Source of the DNA: an uncultured Bacteroidales bacterium
GTDB lineage: Bacteria > Bacteroidota > Bacteroidia > Bacteroidales > FEN-979
Reading direction: 5' to 3'
NCBI GenBank assembly: GCA_903959905.1
Contig: CAJBYO010000005.1
Span: 274,674 to 338,673 of the forward strand
Length of the DNA stretch: 64,000 nt
A program made the position numbers and the translations under genes. The notes under the pieces were generated by a model. That model searched no databases and was not told where the DNA came from. It saw only the letters and a program-made list of their open reading frames with translations. This document shows, one piece after another, positions 41,601-50,228 of the stretch. Position 1 is the stretch's first letter, and each line of letters starts with the position of its first letter.

Positions 41601-42219
41601 CCCTTATGTCGACGGAGAATTCTATGATGATGACAGCATGGACCGGGTCGAGGAGATGAACGGTGAGACGAAGAGCCTCCTCACGGAATTGCCGGGCAAA
41701 CCGTTTGCGCATCACTTCGTTGTGGCTATTTTGCCTCAGCCAGCTTGAGAATCCTGCAGGATTCCTGTCAAGCACGGAAGCAATCAGGTTATCAATGGCC
41801 ATCTCCTTTTTTGTACCGATGCCCCAATGAAGGGTTCCGGTTAAAAGAAAATGGATTAGCAACTCAAACTCCGATGTCATTATGGAGGTAATGGTATCAT
41901 TTCCCACGGGTGAATGACGCATGGATAGTATCCTGCTTTCCAGCAATTCGGTCAGTTTCTCCCTTAGTGCCAGCGGGATTTCATCCTGGTAATTTTCGTA
42001 GGTGAACCCGCCCAGGTCGATATCCAGCCGGCTGATCCGGATGATCTCAGCTTCACTATCCACTTTGTCAAACACCTCCTCCATCACCGTTTTAAGCCGG
42101 TCGTTGAACAAGGATTGAAGGTCGTTCTGCATCTCAAAGCCCTTCTCCTCCGAATCTATCGTTATCTCAAACTGTGAACGTGTGATTATATGCATATTGT
42201 CTGCGGCTGAAATTGCCAT
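38641..42219 (-). CDS. eCIS tape-measure protein (Afp14/Pvc14-like) with three to four internal repeats
   Basis: 1192 aa. The N-terminus matches the CIS tape-measure family (HIITRSQFEITIDSEE, then RISRLDIDLGGF). The C-terminal family block includes GLVLMSVFLPQLFTMLKL, RAIHLLQFAAY, NRILCGF and the final WSFSIIKHQWM with IYVDWI. Between them a ~196-residue unit repeats: marker texts DSGTFFNQKEF (237), DRGTAFNRKEF (435) and DRGTEFNRKQF (630), with a fourth, weaker copy near 850. In this family the protein sets tube length or docks the particle tip. The repeat number may set length here. It is 15 bp after the Afp12-like gene. Confidence 0.85.
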   Translation of the reverse strand: MAISAADNMHIITRSQFEITIDSEEKGFEMQNDLQSLFNDRLKTVMEEVFDKVDSEAEIIRISRLDIDLGGFTYENYQDEIPLALREKLTELLESRILSMRHSPVGNDTITSIMTSEFELLIHFLLTGTLHWGIGTKKEMAIDNLIASVLDRNPAGFSSWLRQNSHNEVMRKRFARQFREEALRLTVHLLDPVHAVIIIEFSVDIRETHRHQPLLPISNIEFGYIIWELILSYLLVDSGTFFNQKEFVNRLIHSLAVRYSIHYKSLIDLMARTIPTLLRNYPFKTSLPNIIAELQEVVNTRPLQDEEKRRKKTDPVQTSLNIVAEALRGPDQALMAKRSFLIHLKRVFDQAPARVAAILKKEGKRESVRLALIHTLTKSLITEMMHVIEPLDAGFIISYSDSLEKSQQDNPSLQVTRNDFYFITWNVILAYLLADRGTAFNRKEFLKITMHGISSRYSIEYHAFLQMLLSTTKRLKYFSPEGSGLIELLILINEEEQTVEEKRNLRAADNPAIITSFLWNLAGLTGHDNPTADTLAARFQKLMRSDPAKAKELIFREGKSEAMRKYMILHFPESLITGIVYLVEPGQESFITSYSQSLEKVQHSEAHLPLRSDDFYFIRWHYILAFLLEDRGTEFNRKQFLKVTLRQIAAHYDLKYTDLLRFLITTAIGVTGTSNSDHRLSSILLEISVEEELPNPAYQQGKLQTSTTRQEPFQQLLLFLETGAVPDDMPGYYDDIPEHVVLMRLLTINEELAGRLTSELWENKKLLEFLVRKRNPSVIIALLNLRIIPLTSNFLQLIPGIAGMDKAGFPLTGNPEGAEFLTSLIESQPVYELSRLIHLAEPTYATFAIRTMEVLMTSWQRYDGRQAGSTVYLTGWSLLVLYMATNRERLFDETHFIRYFLDYFVSVSPGRSISEISSGIRMALVDSDDPGVIKETESVYRVLKPFLDLHPEHYSSGFDWHSSVSAVGVHDRQTSDTVNPVAAVSHGNPENESREDEKQAPVPSEKDETVNEARESAGKNLEYQEGEDIFIRNSGLVLMSVFLPQLFTMLKLTSNNQFIDEAAAERAIHLLQFAAYATTDFPEHELALNRILCGFNNGQPLSREIEVAGQEISTIESLLDAMIQNWKAIGSTSLAGLRESFLQRDGQLRLVEDAWHLKIEQRGYDILLDQLPWSFSIIKHQWMDKTIYVDWI

Positions 42220-42234
42220 CTTATGTCAAATTTT

Positions 42235-45036
42235 TCATGTGTATATATTCCCTGACCGTTCATGTTGCAACAAAAATGAGATCAGGTTGACTGCAGCAGT
42301 CTCGAGCTGACCGGAACTCACCTGCATTTTTTCATCAAGCCAGATCCTGTATAACATCTCGAACTGTTCCATATTCTCTGGGTTCAGCCAGTAATATTCG
42401 GAGTAGATATGCGCAGGAGCATTGCCGCTGACCGTTTCTTCAGCAAGCATCCTGAACTTCGAGTTGTGGAATCGTGATGTCCAGTCGGGGAACACGACGC
42501 TGATCCGCATCGGGTAAAAATCATCAGGAACCAGAACCCCGTTTCCTCTTACCGAATATTTCCTGAAACACGATGCTGCGTTACTACTGGCCTTTGATGC
42601 CTGCATATACCCAAGCAATTCCGTCCTGGCCTCCCTTGCCGATTCTTCACTGGCATATGTTGTCCTGCTTACCAGGATCTCATCCCCGGGCAATGTCAGA
42701 TGAAGGCAGTACGGTTCTTCTCCATCCCTGCCTGCATGGAAGACCGTTTGATCATTCAGGCTGTTCATGATATCTTCAACCATTTTCTCCCGTTTTTCAA
42801 ATGGCATGTTATCAGGATGAAGGAACAGTTCTTTCCCATCTTTGCCTGTAATGCCGAATGTGAACTTGCCTGAATCGTTTTGAGGACGCAGCAGGATATG
42901 CTCCACTACGTGCATCCCTTCGCTGTCCTGGTTCAGGAGGATGAGGAATTTCCTCGCTTTGTTGATTTTTTCGCGGGCGGTGCGGAGGTCTTTGAAGCTG
43001 GAAACATATTGCCACTCATTCTTCACCGGGTGACGGAACACAGCGATAACATTATTTGAATCCTCATAGGTGCCAACCCTGAAATTTTCAAGTGTAACGC
43101 CAAACCTCAGAAATGTGTCAACAATGGTGTTATTCCTGAAAATCTCAATGGAGGAAATAAGTTCCCTTGTCTCATGGTAATCGTAAACCTGTTCGACCTC
43201 CATGTACGGAACCTTCGTGAATTGCTGTTCAATATATTCTTTATTGACGACCATGTTCGCAAATTCCGTGTCGGGGAAATATCCGAGCGACTGGTTCGGT
43301 GGTTGTTCAGACACCAGCCTGAACCCCCATTTGAGGAACGTATCTGAATAGGAAACCTGCTGAAGGCTTCGGATGCCCAGCAGGATCATGCATTTGTGCT
43401 TTAACCCGGAGATGTTCTCCGTATTCCAGGATTGTTCAAGGTAATTAAATGATTTTGAACGGTTTTTGTTGATGCTGATCAACGATTTCAGGAAAGCGAT
43501 CTTGTTGTCGATGAGCGCTTGCTCAAGCAGGTATCCTTCATCATAATAATTGTAGCGCTTTAAAGCCTTCTGTTTAAAATCCTCGCCGTACAGAGATAAG
43601 AGGTAATCAAGAAAACGGTTTCTCCGGTCGTAGTTGAGGCCGGAGCAGCCGGTCAGCCGGTTGATTTCTTTACCGGCCTTTGAATCAGACATGTATAGCC
43701 CTTCCATCCCGGGAACCCCCTCCAGGATCTGTGTAAAATAGGTGTTGCCTGCCAATTCATCAATCGAATAGAGGTCTTTAAGGTGTGCAATCTGTTCAAG
43801 GTAGTTGGCAAGCAGCTGTTCAAAGACCAGCAGGTAGGCTTTCAGCTGTTTTGCCTGTATCTTCCTTTTTTCGGGCTCCGAAGGTGCCAGCCCGAAAGCA
43901 TTGATCCCATAGTTGATGGGGAACTGGTGCTGAATGGAATAATATTCATTGAAATGCTGGAAATTCCCGGTCGGAAAGGAGAACAGTGAATCCGGGCTCT
44001 GCTCTGAAGTATAAACCGCCCAGCGTTGAGAAACGAGCTTCCAGTAAATGCCCTGCATTTTCTTTATATTGACTTTTATGGAGCGGTAGTCTTTGCGCAG
44101 GGAAACCTTTATTTCATCAGCTGTTTCTGGAAAATTCAGGATGGGAACCATGTCACCCCCCTCCAGTTTGTATTCATCGGAATATTGCACTCCATCTGCT
44201 TCAATGTTGAGTGTTGAGACACTGATCACACCCTTGACCTTATCAACCACTTGCATGAGGTCGGTGCAGAACACGGTGTCGCGTGTAGGGGTCATTTCCT
44301 GGTCATTAATCCAGCCGTGTTTCAGGAGGGGACCGGTCAGTATCTCATCCGCAGGCATTCCCCCGGAGGCCATTTCCTCAAATGAATGATAGGTAATACC
44401 TGGATTCAGAAACTTTGAAACCATAAAATAGATTTCAGCCAGGATGGCTTCCGGTTCGTCGGAATTTGTTATCTCAATGTCGGCCACAAGCGTGATGTTT
44501 TTAACGCTTGCGATCCTGATCTCATCAAGGTCTTCGCACAGGTTCCGGTTGTTGCAATACGAATTCCTTGTCTCTTCAACAATGCGGAGGAGTTTGTTTT
44601 TATCCGTGAGGTATCTGTTTCGCGGCTGGATCAGCAATGAATATAACCCGGAATAATTCTGCTTTGTTGATGTTGTGATCCAAATGTCCACGAGGTCGCT
44701 TGATTGATCAAACAGCAGTTTGCGGTAATCATTCACCGTGATGGCGATGCTTGGATATATATCTTTCGGGAAATAGAGGGCCAGCCTGCTGTAATTGATA
44801 TTGCCGTCTTTTTCAACCAGGTAATCCTCAACATTGAAACCGGATTTGTAGCTGAGTTCAGTGAGTGCATAACACAACTGCTCAAGGATCGTAACGCCCG
44901 GGTCATGCACGTTGTAATCAGTCCAGTGGTCGCCGGAAAGCTCCTGCAGGATCCTGATGCCTTCCTCTTTCAGTTTGATGAAGGTCAGATCTGACGAAGC
45001 CGGGTCATTTTTCTCTATGTACCTTTCCTTTATCAT
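42235..45036 (-). CDS. eCIS baseplate protein (Afp12/Pvc12-like)
   Basis: 933 aa. The start has EEGIRILQELSGDHWTDYNVHDPGVTILEQLCYALTEL (residues ~27-64), the typical opening of Afp12-like and Afp11-like baseplate wedge proteins. Middle segments (YLLVFEQLLANYLEQIAHLKDLYS) and the C-terminal strand-rich part match the family layout. It builds the baseplate wedge with the 1228-aa Afp11-like protein. Its ATG overlaps the stop of the fibre-like gene by 4 bp, so it is translationally coupled. Confidence 0.82.
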   Translation of the reverse strand: MIKERYIEKNDPASSDLTFIKLKEEGIRILQELSGDHWTDYNVHDPGVTILEQLCYALTELSYKSGFNVEDYLVEKDGNINYSRLALYFPKDIYPSIAITVNDYRKLLFDQSSDLVDIWITTSTKQNYSGLYSLLIQPRNRYLTDKNKLLRIVEETRNSYCNNRNLCEDLDEIRIASVKNITLVADIEITNSDEPEAILAEIYFMVSKFLNPGITYHSFEEMASGGMPADEILTGPLLKHGWINDQEMTPTRDTVFCTDLMQVVDKVKGVISVSTLNIEADGVQYSDEYKLEGGDMVPILNFPETADEIKVSLRKDYRSIKVNIKKMQGIYWKLVSQRWAVYTSEQSPDSLFSFPTGNFQHFNEYYSIQHQFPINYGINAFGLAPSEPEKRKIQAKQLKAYLLVFEQLLANYLEQIAHLKDLYSIDELAGNTYFTQILEGVPGMEGLYMSDSKAGKEINRLTGCSGLNYDRRNRFLDYLLSLYGEDFKQKALKRYNYYDEGYLLEQALIDNKIAFLKSLISINKNRSKSFNYLEQSWNTENISGLKHKCMILLGIRSLQQVSYSDTFLKWGFRLVSEQPPNQSLGYFPDTEFANMVVNKEYIEQQFTKVPYMEVEQVYDYHETRELISSIEIFRNNTIVDTFLRFGVTLENFRVGTYEDSNNVIAVFRHPVKNEWQYVSSFKDLRTAREKINKARKFLILLNQDSEGMHVVEHILLRPQNDSGKFTFGITGKDGKELFLHPDNMPFEKREKMVEDIMNSLNDQTVFHAGRDGEEPYCLHLTLPGDEILVSRTTYASEESAREARTELLGYMQASKASSNAASCFRKYSVRGNGVLVPDDFYPMRISVVFPDWTSRFHNSKFRMLAEETVSGNAPAHIYSEYYWLNPENMEQFEMLYRIWLDEKMQVSSGQLETAAVNLISFLLQHERSGNIYT

Positions 45037-45806
45037 GTCAGTTCATCGCTGGTAAATTCAGGTGAAGTATGGTCGGTGTTCGGGTTGCTGTTTTTCATAA
45101 AGGGATCAAACCATAACAAGCTGATGTTGTACTGAATATTGACGTCTGCACCGTAATTGCTCCTGGTTTTCAACTGCAGGCCATAACTATGCTGCTTTCC
45201 CACCCAACGCAGTTTCATCTTCTTGAAAAACAGTCCATAGTGCGCCTGCGTGACACGGATCCTGTTCCTTGAATGAAACGTGCTTACAGCCAGTGCATGC
45301 ATCAGCGCGTACTTTCCTGTTGCGTGTTTGCCAACCCCGCTGATGATCTCAAATGCATTGCAGCCATCAAGATTGTCAATGATGGTATGCCATTTCCCGT
45401 TTGCAGGTACCGTGCCCTGCTTGAAATTGCCAATGCGGCCTGATGAGGCGATGGTTCCCTTTACATCCAGTTCCCAGGCGGGAGCGGGGGTGTTGATGCC
45501 GATTTTATGCTCCTGGGTAATGCTCAGAACCGGGATGTTTTCCCTGTCGGAAATTACATAGCTGTTTATTTTCAGGTCTGTGGCACACGTCCATAAAGGT
45601 TGGGCCGCACTTGAATTATGATAAACACTGAATATCTTATTTGATTCTCCGATCAGCGAGATTTCAATTCCGTTTTCACTCGTTTTTAAAAAACCTTCAT
45701 CAATAATGTTAAGGGTCGAATCTATCAGGTCATAGAAATGTTCCTCCCTGGGGATCTGTCCTTTCTTGAAAAATTTCCTGAGTGTCGCCCTGTTTCTTTT
45801 CGCCAT
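45033..45806 (-). CDS. Fibre-like or baseplate-attached protein of the eCIS
   Basis: 257 aa. The N-terminal ~40 residues (RNRATLRKFFKKGQIPREEHFYDLIDS) look like an attachment segment. Then a strand-rich piece, ITQEHKIGINTPAPAWELDVKG, has the I-G-I/N-x-P-x-W-x-L-D-V-K-G text common in phage tail-fibre and adhesin stems. The C-terminal ~130 residues are a compact beta domain with ALAVSTFHSRNRIRV. I do not know a named family. Its place between the two baseplate wedge genes suggests a baseplate-bound fibre or receptor-contact protein. It overlaps the Afp12-like start by 4 bp. Confidence 0.6.
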   Translation of the reverse strand: MAKRNRATLRKFFKKGQIPREEHFYDLIDSTLNIIDEGFLKTSENGIEISLIGESNKIFSVYHNSSAAQPLWTCATDLKINSYVISDRENIPVLSITQEHKIGINTPAPAWELDVKGTIASSGRIGNFKQGTVPANGKWHTIIDNLDGCNAFEIISGVGKHATGKYALMHALAVSTFHSRNRIRVTQAHYGLFFKKMKLRWVGKQHSYGLQLKTRSNYGADVNIQYNISLLWFDPFMKNSNPNTDHTSPEFTSDELT

Positions 45807-45820
45807 TTGGTATTGTAGTT

Positions 45821-48800
45821 TTATCGTATAATAAATGTTTCATCCAGTTCCAGCCTGTTAATTCCTGATGGTGCCGGCTGAATGATTATTTCTGACGGAA
45901 TTACATCAATTGAATGTTTTGCGGCGGAGATCAGGATCGAAGAAGGGAATGAGGGCTCAAGCTCCCATTTCAATTCAGGTTGCGCATCTTCCCCTTCTCC
46001 GGGCGAAACAGTATCCACCACACTGGCAAAGCCATTTCCGTCCTCTGTGATCTGCAGGATCGAAAACCCGGTTACAAATTTGATATAGGACCTGTTCTGG
46101 ATAAAAGACAGGATATCCGCACACCGGATGGTCTCGCCGAACCGGGGGCGATCCTCTTCAAACTTTCCCCATGGCGACAGTCGTTCAATCAGTTCATCGT
46201 TAAGCTTTTCCAGGAAATATCCTCCTTCAATCCCTTTTTCAAGCTTTACGTTGCAATGAACCATGATCTTCTCATATACCGGGTTGCATACTTCAATAGC
46301 CGCAAATGGAGAAGAGATGCTTTCTGCGAATGTTTTTATCCTGTGCAGAAGGCTGGAATTTGCAAATGGCTCCTCAGCGACTCCTTTCTTTTTCACAGAC
46401 TTGGGGTAGGGGATGACCGAAATCAGTACCGAACCGGGTTTGATCCTGTTCGCAGAGGTTAAATTGGGAAAGCACTTTACCTTCATGATCTCCGGGAAGT
46501 TCTGCAGGATGATCTGCTCGTAATCGTACCCCGAGCCTGTCCGGTTCTTATGTTTCACCCGTTCGGAGATTCTCCGGTAGATCTCCCCCGGGTTTTCGGG
46601 CAGAACCCCTCCGAATGACGACATGGGCTGGAAAATTTCCCTGATACCGGCAACAGGTACCTTGGTTTTTTGGATACTTCCCGGCAGCAGGGACGTTTTA
46701 AGATGTTCAAACGAGTTGTTATCATTCACCCATACTGCTTCCACTACCTGTGTCCTGAGGTCGATCAGCGAGCAAACGGCTCCGGCATTTGCTTCCAGCG
46801 ACACCTTCAGCCAGGTCAGGGGTTCAGGGAAGATGGTATTCACTTCCTGTTCTTCCGGGGCGGGCACTGAAATGGTGATGATCCCCGAATTTAAAAAGTT
46901 ACCGGTGGAATCTGAGATGATCTCATGCTTCTTCAGCTGGCGCCATTCGTTGTTTTCGAGGTAAAACCATTTGGGTTCAGGGATGACAACCTGTGATCCG
47001 TTTACAGCATCATTTTTTAAGTGGAAAAACAGGCTGACAGTTGATGGAGGAGAAAAATCCGCAATTCCGATGAACAGGTTTCCATCATCATCATACCTTG
47101 GGAAAAGGTAGTTCGGCTTCCCCTTGATTGAAGGAAAAATCCTGTCAAACCCCCATGGATGGATGTGATAAATGGCAGGATGGAATTTGTCGGTCCCTGT
47201 CGACTTGCTGTGATAGGCCATGATCTCGGCATTTGCCTTGTAGTTGAGTGAGATCCTGGCGATGGATGGATTATACGGAATATTGGGCATTGGCAGCGGC
47301 ACCTTTTTCCTTGCATTTGCAAAAATGGTATTTGAGATCAGGTTTGAATATTCCGCATTCCCGAAAGCAATGGAAGGACTTGACAGTGTAAGGCGGATAA
47401 AGCCCGACTGTGTATTGTTGTCATAAAGGAAATCTTCTTCATCCTGTAAAAAATCAGGCGAAATCGCCATCGGCGTACAGATGTTCTCGAGCAATGTGCC
47501 AGCTTCCAGCTGTCCGGAATTTTCGTCATACCTGAACAGTTGATATTCCTCATCCTTCCTGCTTGCGGGAACGGCCCACCTGCCTTTTTCAAGGGCAGCG
47601 GCTTTTACTTTGAAACTGTCATTCCTGATGCCCCCATAATAGGATGCGTAGTATTCCTCAAAACCACCCCTTACCTTCGGAAGATCGGCCCACTCAATGG
47701 CCAGTGAAAGCGAGGAAACTTTTTTTGACCTGGTTTCATATGAACCAATGATAATCCAGGATCCCAGGGCAGGAGATATGCCGAAAGGTTGAAAGGCTTG
47801 CACCGGGTTGAGTTTACCAAGCTTATTGTACAAGGTAAGGTTGGTCACCCCCTTTACTTCAACTTCGAACCTGATAGTCTTGACAACAAGATCTTTGACC
47901 AGGGAATAGAGATATTGGTAGGCGTTTGGATTGCAAACAAATTTCATGACCGGGAGCCGGGTGTCGAGGTTGCCACCATGAATTTCAGGTTGGTAAGGGA
48001 TGAAGGAGGGGTCGTCTGATTCCAACCGGAAAAACAGTTCAATCGTGTTTTCTTTTACTGCGGGGTTGACCATGCTGCAGTCAATATCCTGCGGAACGAT
48101 TCTGTACCAGCCGCTCTTCGTCGTCATATAAATATAAAACCCGTCCTGGAATACTTTTTCAAAAACCTCTTGTGCCGGACGTTCTGTAAAAGATGCCATC
48201 TGCCTCATCAATGTGTCAAATTCGCTGAATGAAACAGTCGTGAAGGAAATGGCGCAGCGGATAGTCCTGGTCCCCTCTTTCAGCAATAGAATATTTGATG
48301 CAGCTGCAAACCCAAGGTCGGCGGATTCATTTTCCCGAATGCCTGTATGCCCGGGCCCGGGTGCCCCGAACAGCGGCCTTGAAACAACCGGCTGGTCGGA
48401 TTCCGAGACTGCTTTATCAGGGATTGGGACTTCAGAGGTAATTACGCTTGTAATGAATCCCAGTTCACTGGCGGGAGATATCAGTTTGTTCTTTTCAAGG
48501 AACAGGGTTCTGAGGTTCCTGATTTTCGCTGAATTGAGCACTACATCCATGGTGGTGAGATACACAAGGTCCTTTTTCGTCAGGTCCTTGCCAGCGAGGA
48601 ACCCTGTGCCGCTGGCCAGCAGGACCTCTCCGCCGGGTGGCTGCGGGGCAATGAGGAGACAGACACGATCGGCCTTAAAACTGCGGGGAGTTACATGCAA
48701 AATGTTGTTATAGTAGAAATCGAAATGACGTTTAGTAAAATTATTTATGGTTTCCTGCGATTTGAGGTACAGGCGGGCGAATGCAATGAAAAGTGACGAT

Positions 48801-49507
48801 TGGGCAGGGTGATCCTGGTTCACGAGGGATTCTGCCAGGCATGACGGTGCAACCTCCTGTAAATAGGCAATTGCGTTGTAGAACGCATAGAAAACAGATT
48901 TGAAATAGTCCCTTATCTGCAATCTTGAAAACGATACCGGTGATCGTTCCCAGGTATATAATTGTGCTTCGGGCAAGTTCCATACGTGACCGAAACCGGT
49001 TGTGTTGAATACCCTGTTCGGGTTCCCCTTAGCGGTTAGCTTTTGAAACGAAATCAGCGAGTGAAGTTCCTTTACCAATGATTTCTGGATCACGCCTTCG
49101 AGGATGGCACTGAACCTGTTTCCGGGTGAAAGGATGGCGGGGGTTAGATTCTGGTGCCAGTTGTTTACAGTTGAGGCCACCAGTTGCGCCTGCCTGATGA
49201 GTGCCGAGACATATATGCTTTTTGATCCGCTCGTAATTTCCGTTATCCGTAAGAACCTTTTTTCCAGGCCGGGGAGATCAAATTTGAGGACAAGGGATAA
49301 AAGGATCGCCTCGTCTCCGAGAAAGAAAGGCTCCCAGTTCTGTGGTGTTTTTTCATGCTCGGAATAATACCGGATAAGTGATGAATACCGGGCCCCATAT
49401 AAGAGCAGGTCTGGCAGGGTTTGCTCATCAACGGTCACATAATCGTCCTGGAGCGCTTTTAATCGCCTGCCTGCCTGGCTCAACCCGTCTCTGACGTAAT
49501 GGTTCAT
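45821..49507 (-). CDS. eCIS baseplate protein (Afp11/Pvc11, gpJ-like)
   Basis: 1228 aa, large for Afp11 but typical of Bacteroidota eCIS. The C-terminal third carries the baseplate-J signature (SSPFAAIEVCNPVYEKIMVHCNVKLEKG, then a SPWGKFEEDRPRFGETI segment and IQNRSYIKFVTGFSILQ). The N-terminal two thirds hold several beta-rich domains. It is part of the baseplate wedge that clamps the spike. It overlaps the gp25 gene stop by 4 bp, so translation is coupled. Confidence 0.82.
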   Translation of the reverse strand: MNHYVRDGLSQAGRRLKALQDDYVTVDEQTLPDLLLYGARYSSLIRYYSEHEKTPQNWEPFFLGDEAILLSLVLKFDLPGLEKRFLRITEITSGSKSIYVSALIRQAQLVASTVNNWHQNLTPAILSPGNRFSAILEGVIQKSLVKELHSLISFQKLTAKGNPNRVFNTTGFGHVWNLPEAQLYTWERSPVSFSRLQIRDYFKSVFYAFYNAIAYLQEVAPSCLAESLVNQDHPAQSSLFIAFARLYLKSQETINNFTKRHFDFYYNNILHVTPRSFKADRVCLLIAPQPPGGEVLLASGTGFLAGKDLTKKDLVYLTTMDVVLNSAKIRNLRTLFLEKNKLISPASELGFITSVITSEVPIPDKAVSESDQPVVSRPLFGAPGPGHTGIRENESADLGFAAASNILLLKEGTRTIRCAISFTTVSFSEFDTLMRQMASFTERPAQEVFEKVFQDGFYIYMTTKSGWYRIVPQDIDCSMVNPAVKENTIELFFRLESDDPSFIPYQPEIHGGNLDTRLPVMKFVCNPNAYQYLYSLVKDLVVKTIRFEVEVKGVTNLTLYNKLGKLNPVQAFQPFGISPALGSWIIIGSYETRSKKVSSLSLAIEWADLPKVRGGFEEYYASYYGGIRNDSFKVKAAALEKGRWAVPASRKDEEYQLFRYDENSGQLEAGTLLENICTPMAISPDFLQDEEDFLYDNNTQSGFIRLTLSSPSIAFGNAEYSNLISNTIFANARKKVPLPMPNIPYNPSIARISLNYKANAEIMAYHSKSTGTDKFHPAIYHIHPWGFDRIFPSIKGKPNYLFPRYDDDGNLFIGIADFSPPSTVSLFFHLKNDAVNGSQVVIPEPKWFYLENNEWRQLKKHEIISDSTGNFLNSGIITISVPAPEEQEVNTIFPEPLTWLKVSLEANAGAVCSLIDLRTQVVEAVWVNDNNSFEHLKTSLLPGSIQKTKVPVAGIREIFQPMSSFGGVLPENPGEIYRRISERVKHKNRTGSGYDYEQIILQNFPEIMKVKCFPNLTSANRIKPGSVLISVIPYPKSVKKKGVAEEPFANSSLLHRIKTFAESISSPFAAIEVCNPVYEKIMVHCNVKLEKGIEGGYFLEKLNDELIERLSPWGKFEEDRPRFGETIRCADILSFIQNRSYIKFVTGFSILQITEDGNGFASVVDTVSPGEGEDAQPELKWELEPSFPSSILISAAKHSIDVIPSEIIIQPAPSGINRLELDETFIIR

Positions 49508-49908
49508 AACAGTGTCCCTTCCTTCAGGTAAAACGGAAAGACCATGTTGCTCCGCGTGTTGGTGGAGCGGATGGTATATTCGATGTTGAACAGAAGGGTC
49601 CCCTCATTAATCTGCGACGAATCAAGGCTGATGTTCTCAACGGTAATCCTGGATTCAAAAAAAAGGATCGCATGTTCAATGCTCTCAATTGCCAGCGATT
49701 TGGTGCTTTCATTTATGGTTCCGAATACCAGGTCATGGATCCGGCAGCCAAACAACGGATTTAATACGCGCTCACCGCAACGGGTTGATAAGACAATTCG
49801 CAGGCTTTGTTCAATGTCCTCCTTTTTGCTTACCAGTAAAACATCTTTGTGTTTAAGGCTGAATTCAGGGGGAAACCCCCATCCTGTACCCAGGAATGAG
49901 TTGTTCAT
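49504..49908 (-). CDS. gp25-like baseplate protein (Afp9/Pvc9)
   Basis: 134 aa, normal for GPW/gp25. The family texts are present: VSKKEDIEQSLRIVLSTRCGERVLNPLFGCRIHDLVF and a C-terminal E-G-TLL with FNIEYTIRSTNT strands. gp25 starts sheath polymerisation on the baseplate. It lies 3 bp after the PAAR gene. Confidence 0.92.
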   Translation of the reverse strand: MNNSFLGTGWGFPPEFSLKHKDVLLVSKKEDIEQSLRIVLSTRCGERVLNPLFGCRIHDLVFGTINESTKSLAIESIEHAILFFESRITVENISLDSSQINEGTLLFNIEYTIRSTNTRSNMVFPFYLKEGTLL

Positions 49909-49911
49909 CCG

Positions 49912-50211
49912 TTAACCTCCTATTAATACTGTAGGACATCCCAAAACCACAGTGCCTCCATGCGCGGTTGCATCTCCCATCCGCGCAGCGGGCCGGCCGC
50001 CGATCATCACAGTCGCCGATCCCACAACGATACTGTCGGGAGGACCAACGCAAACAGCCATATCGCCGAGCACAGATGCAGGCAGGTTCGCGATCAGCAC
50101 CGTTGGCACACCAGGCCCGGCAATAGGACCCCCAACATGGGGAATCGGCACTATTGCCGGGGTTTGCATCGGGCAGGTATGCATGTCTGTCAATCTTGCT
50201 GCTGGTGGCAT
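49912..50211 (-). CDS. PAAR-repeat spike-tip protein (Afp10/Pvc10-like)
   Basis: 99 aa, one PAAR domain from the first residues. MPPAARLTDMHTCPM begins the fold, and glycine-rich strand turns follow (HVGGPIAGPGVPTVLIANLPASVLGD; GSATVMIGGRPAARMGD; GTVVLGCPTVLIGG). The conserved His/Cys residues (H11, C13, C54, C91) are suited to metal binding at the tip. It sharpens the VgrG-like spike. It comes between the spike and gp25 genes. Confidence 0.93.
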   Translation of the reverse strand: MPPAARLTDMHTCPMQTPAIVPIPHVGGPIAGPGVPTVLIANLPASVLGDMAVCVGPPDSIVVGSATVMIGGRPAARMGDATAHGGTVVLGCPTVLIGG

Positions 50212-50228
50212 ATATTGCTTTTTAAAAA

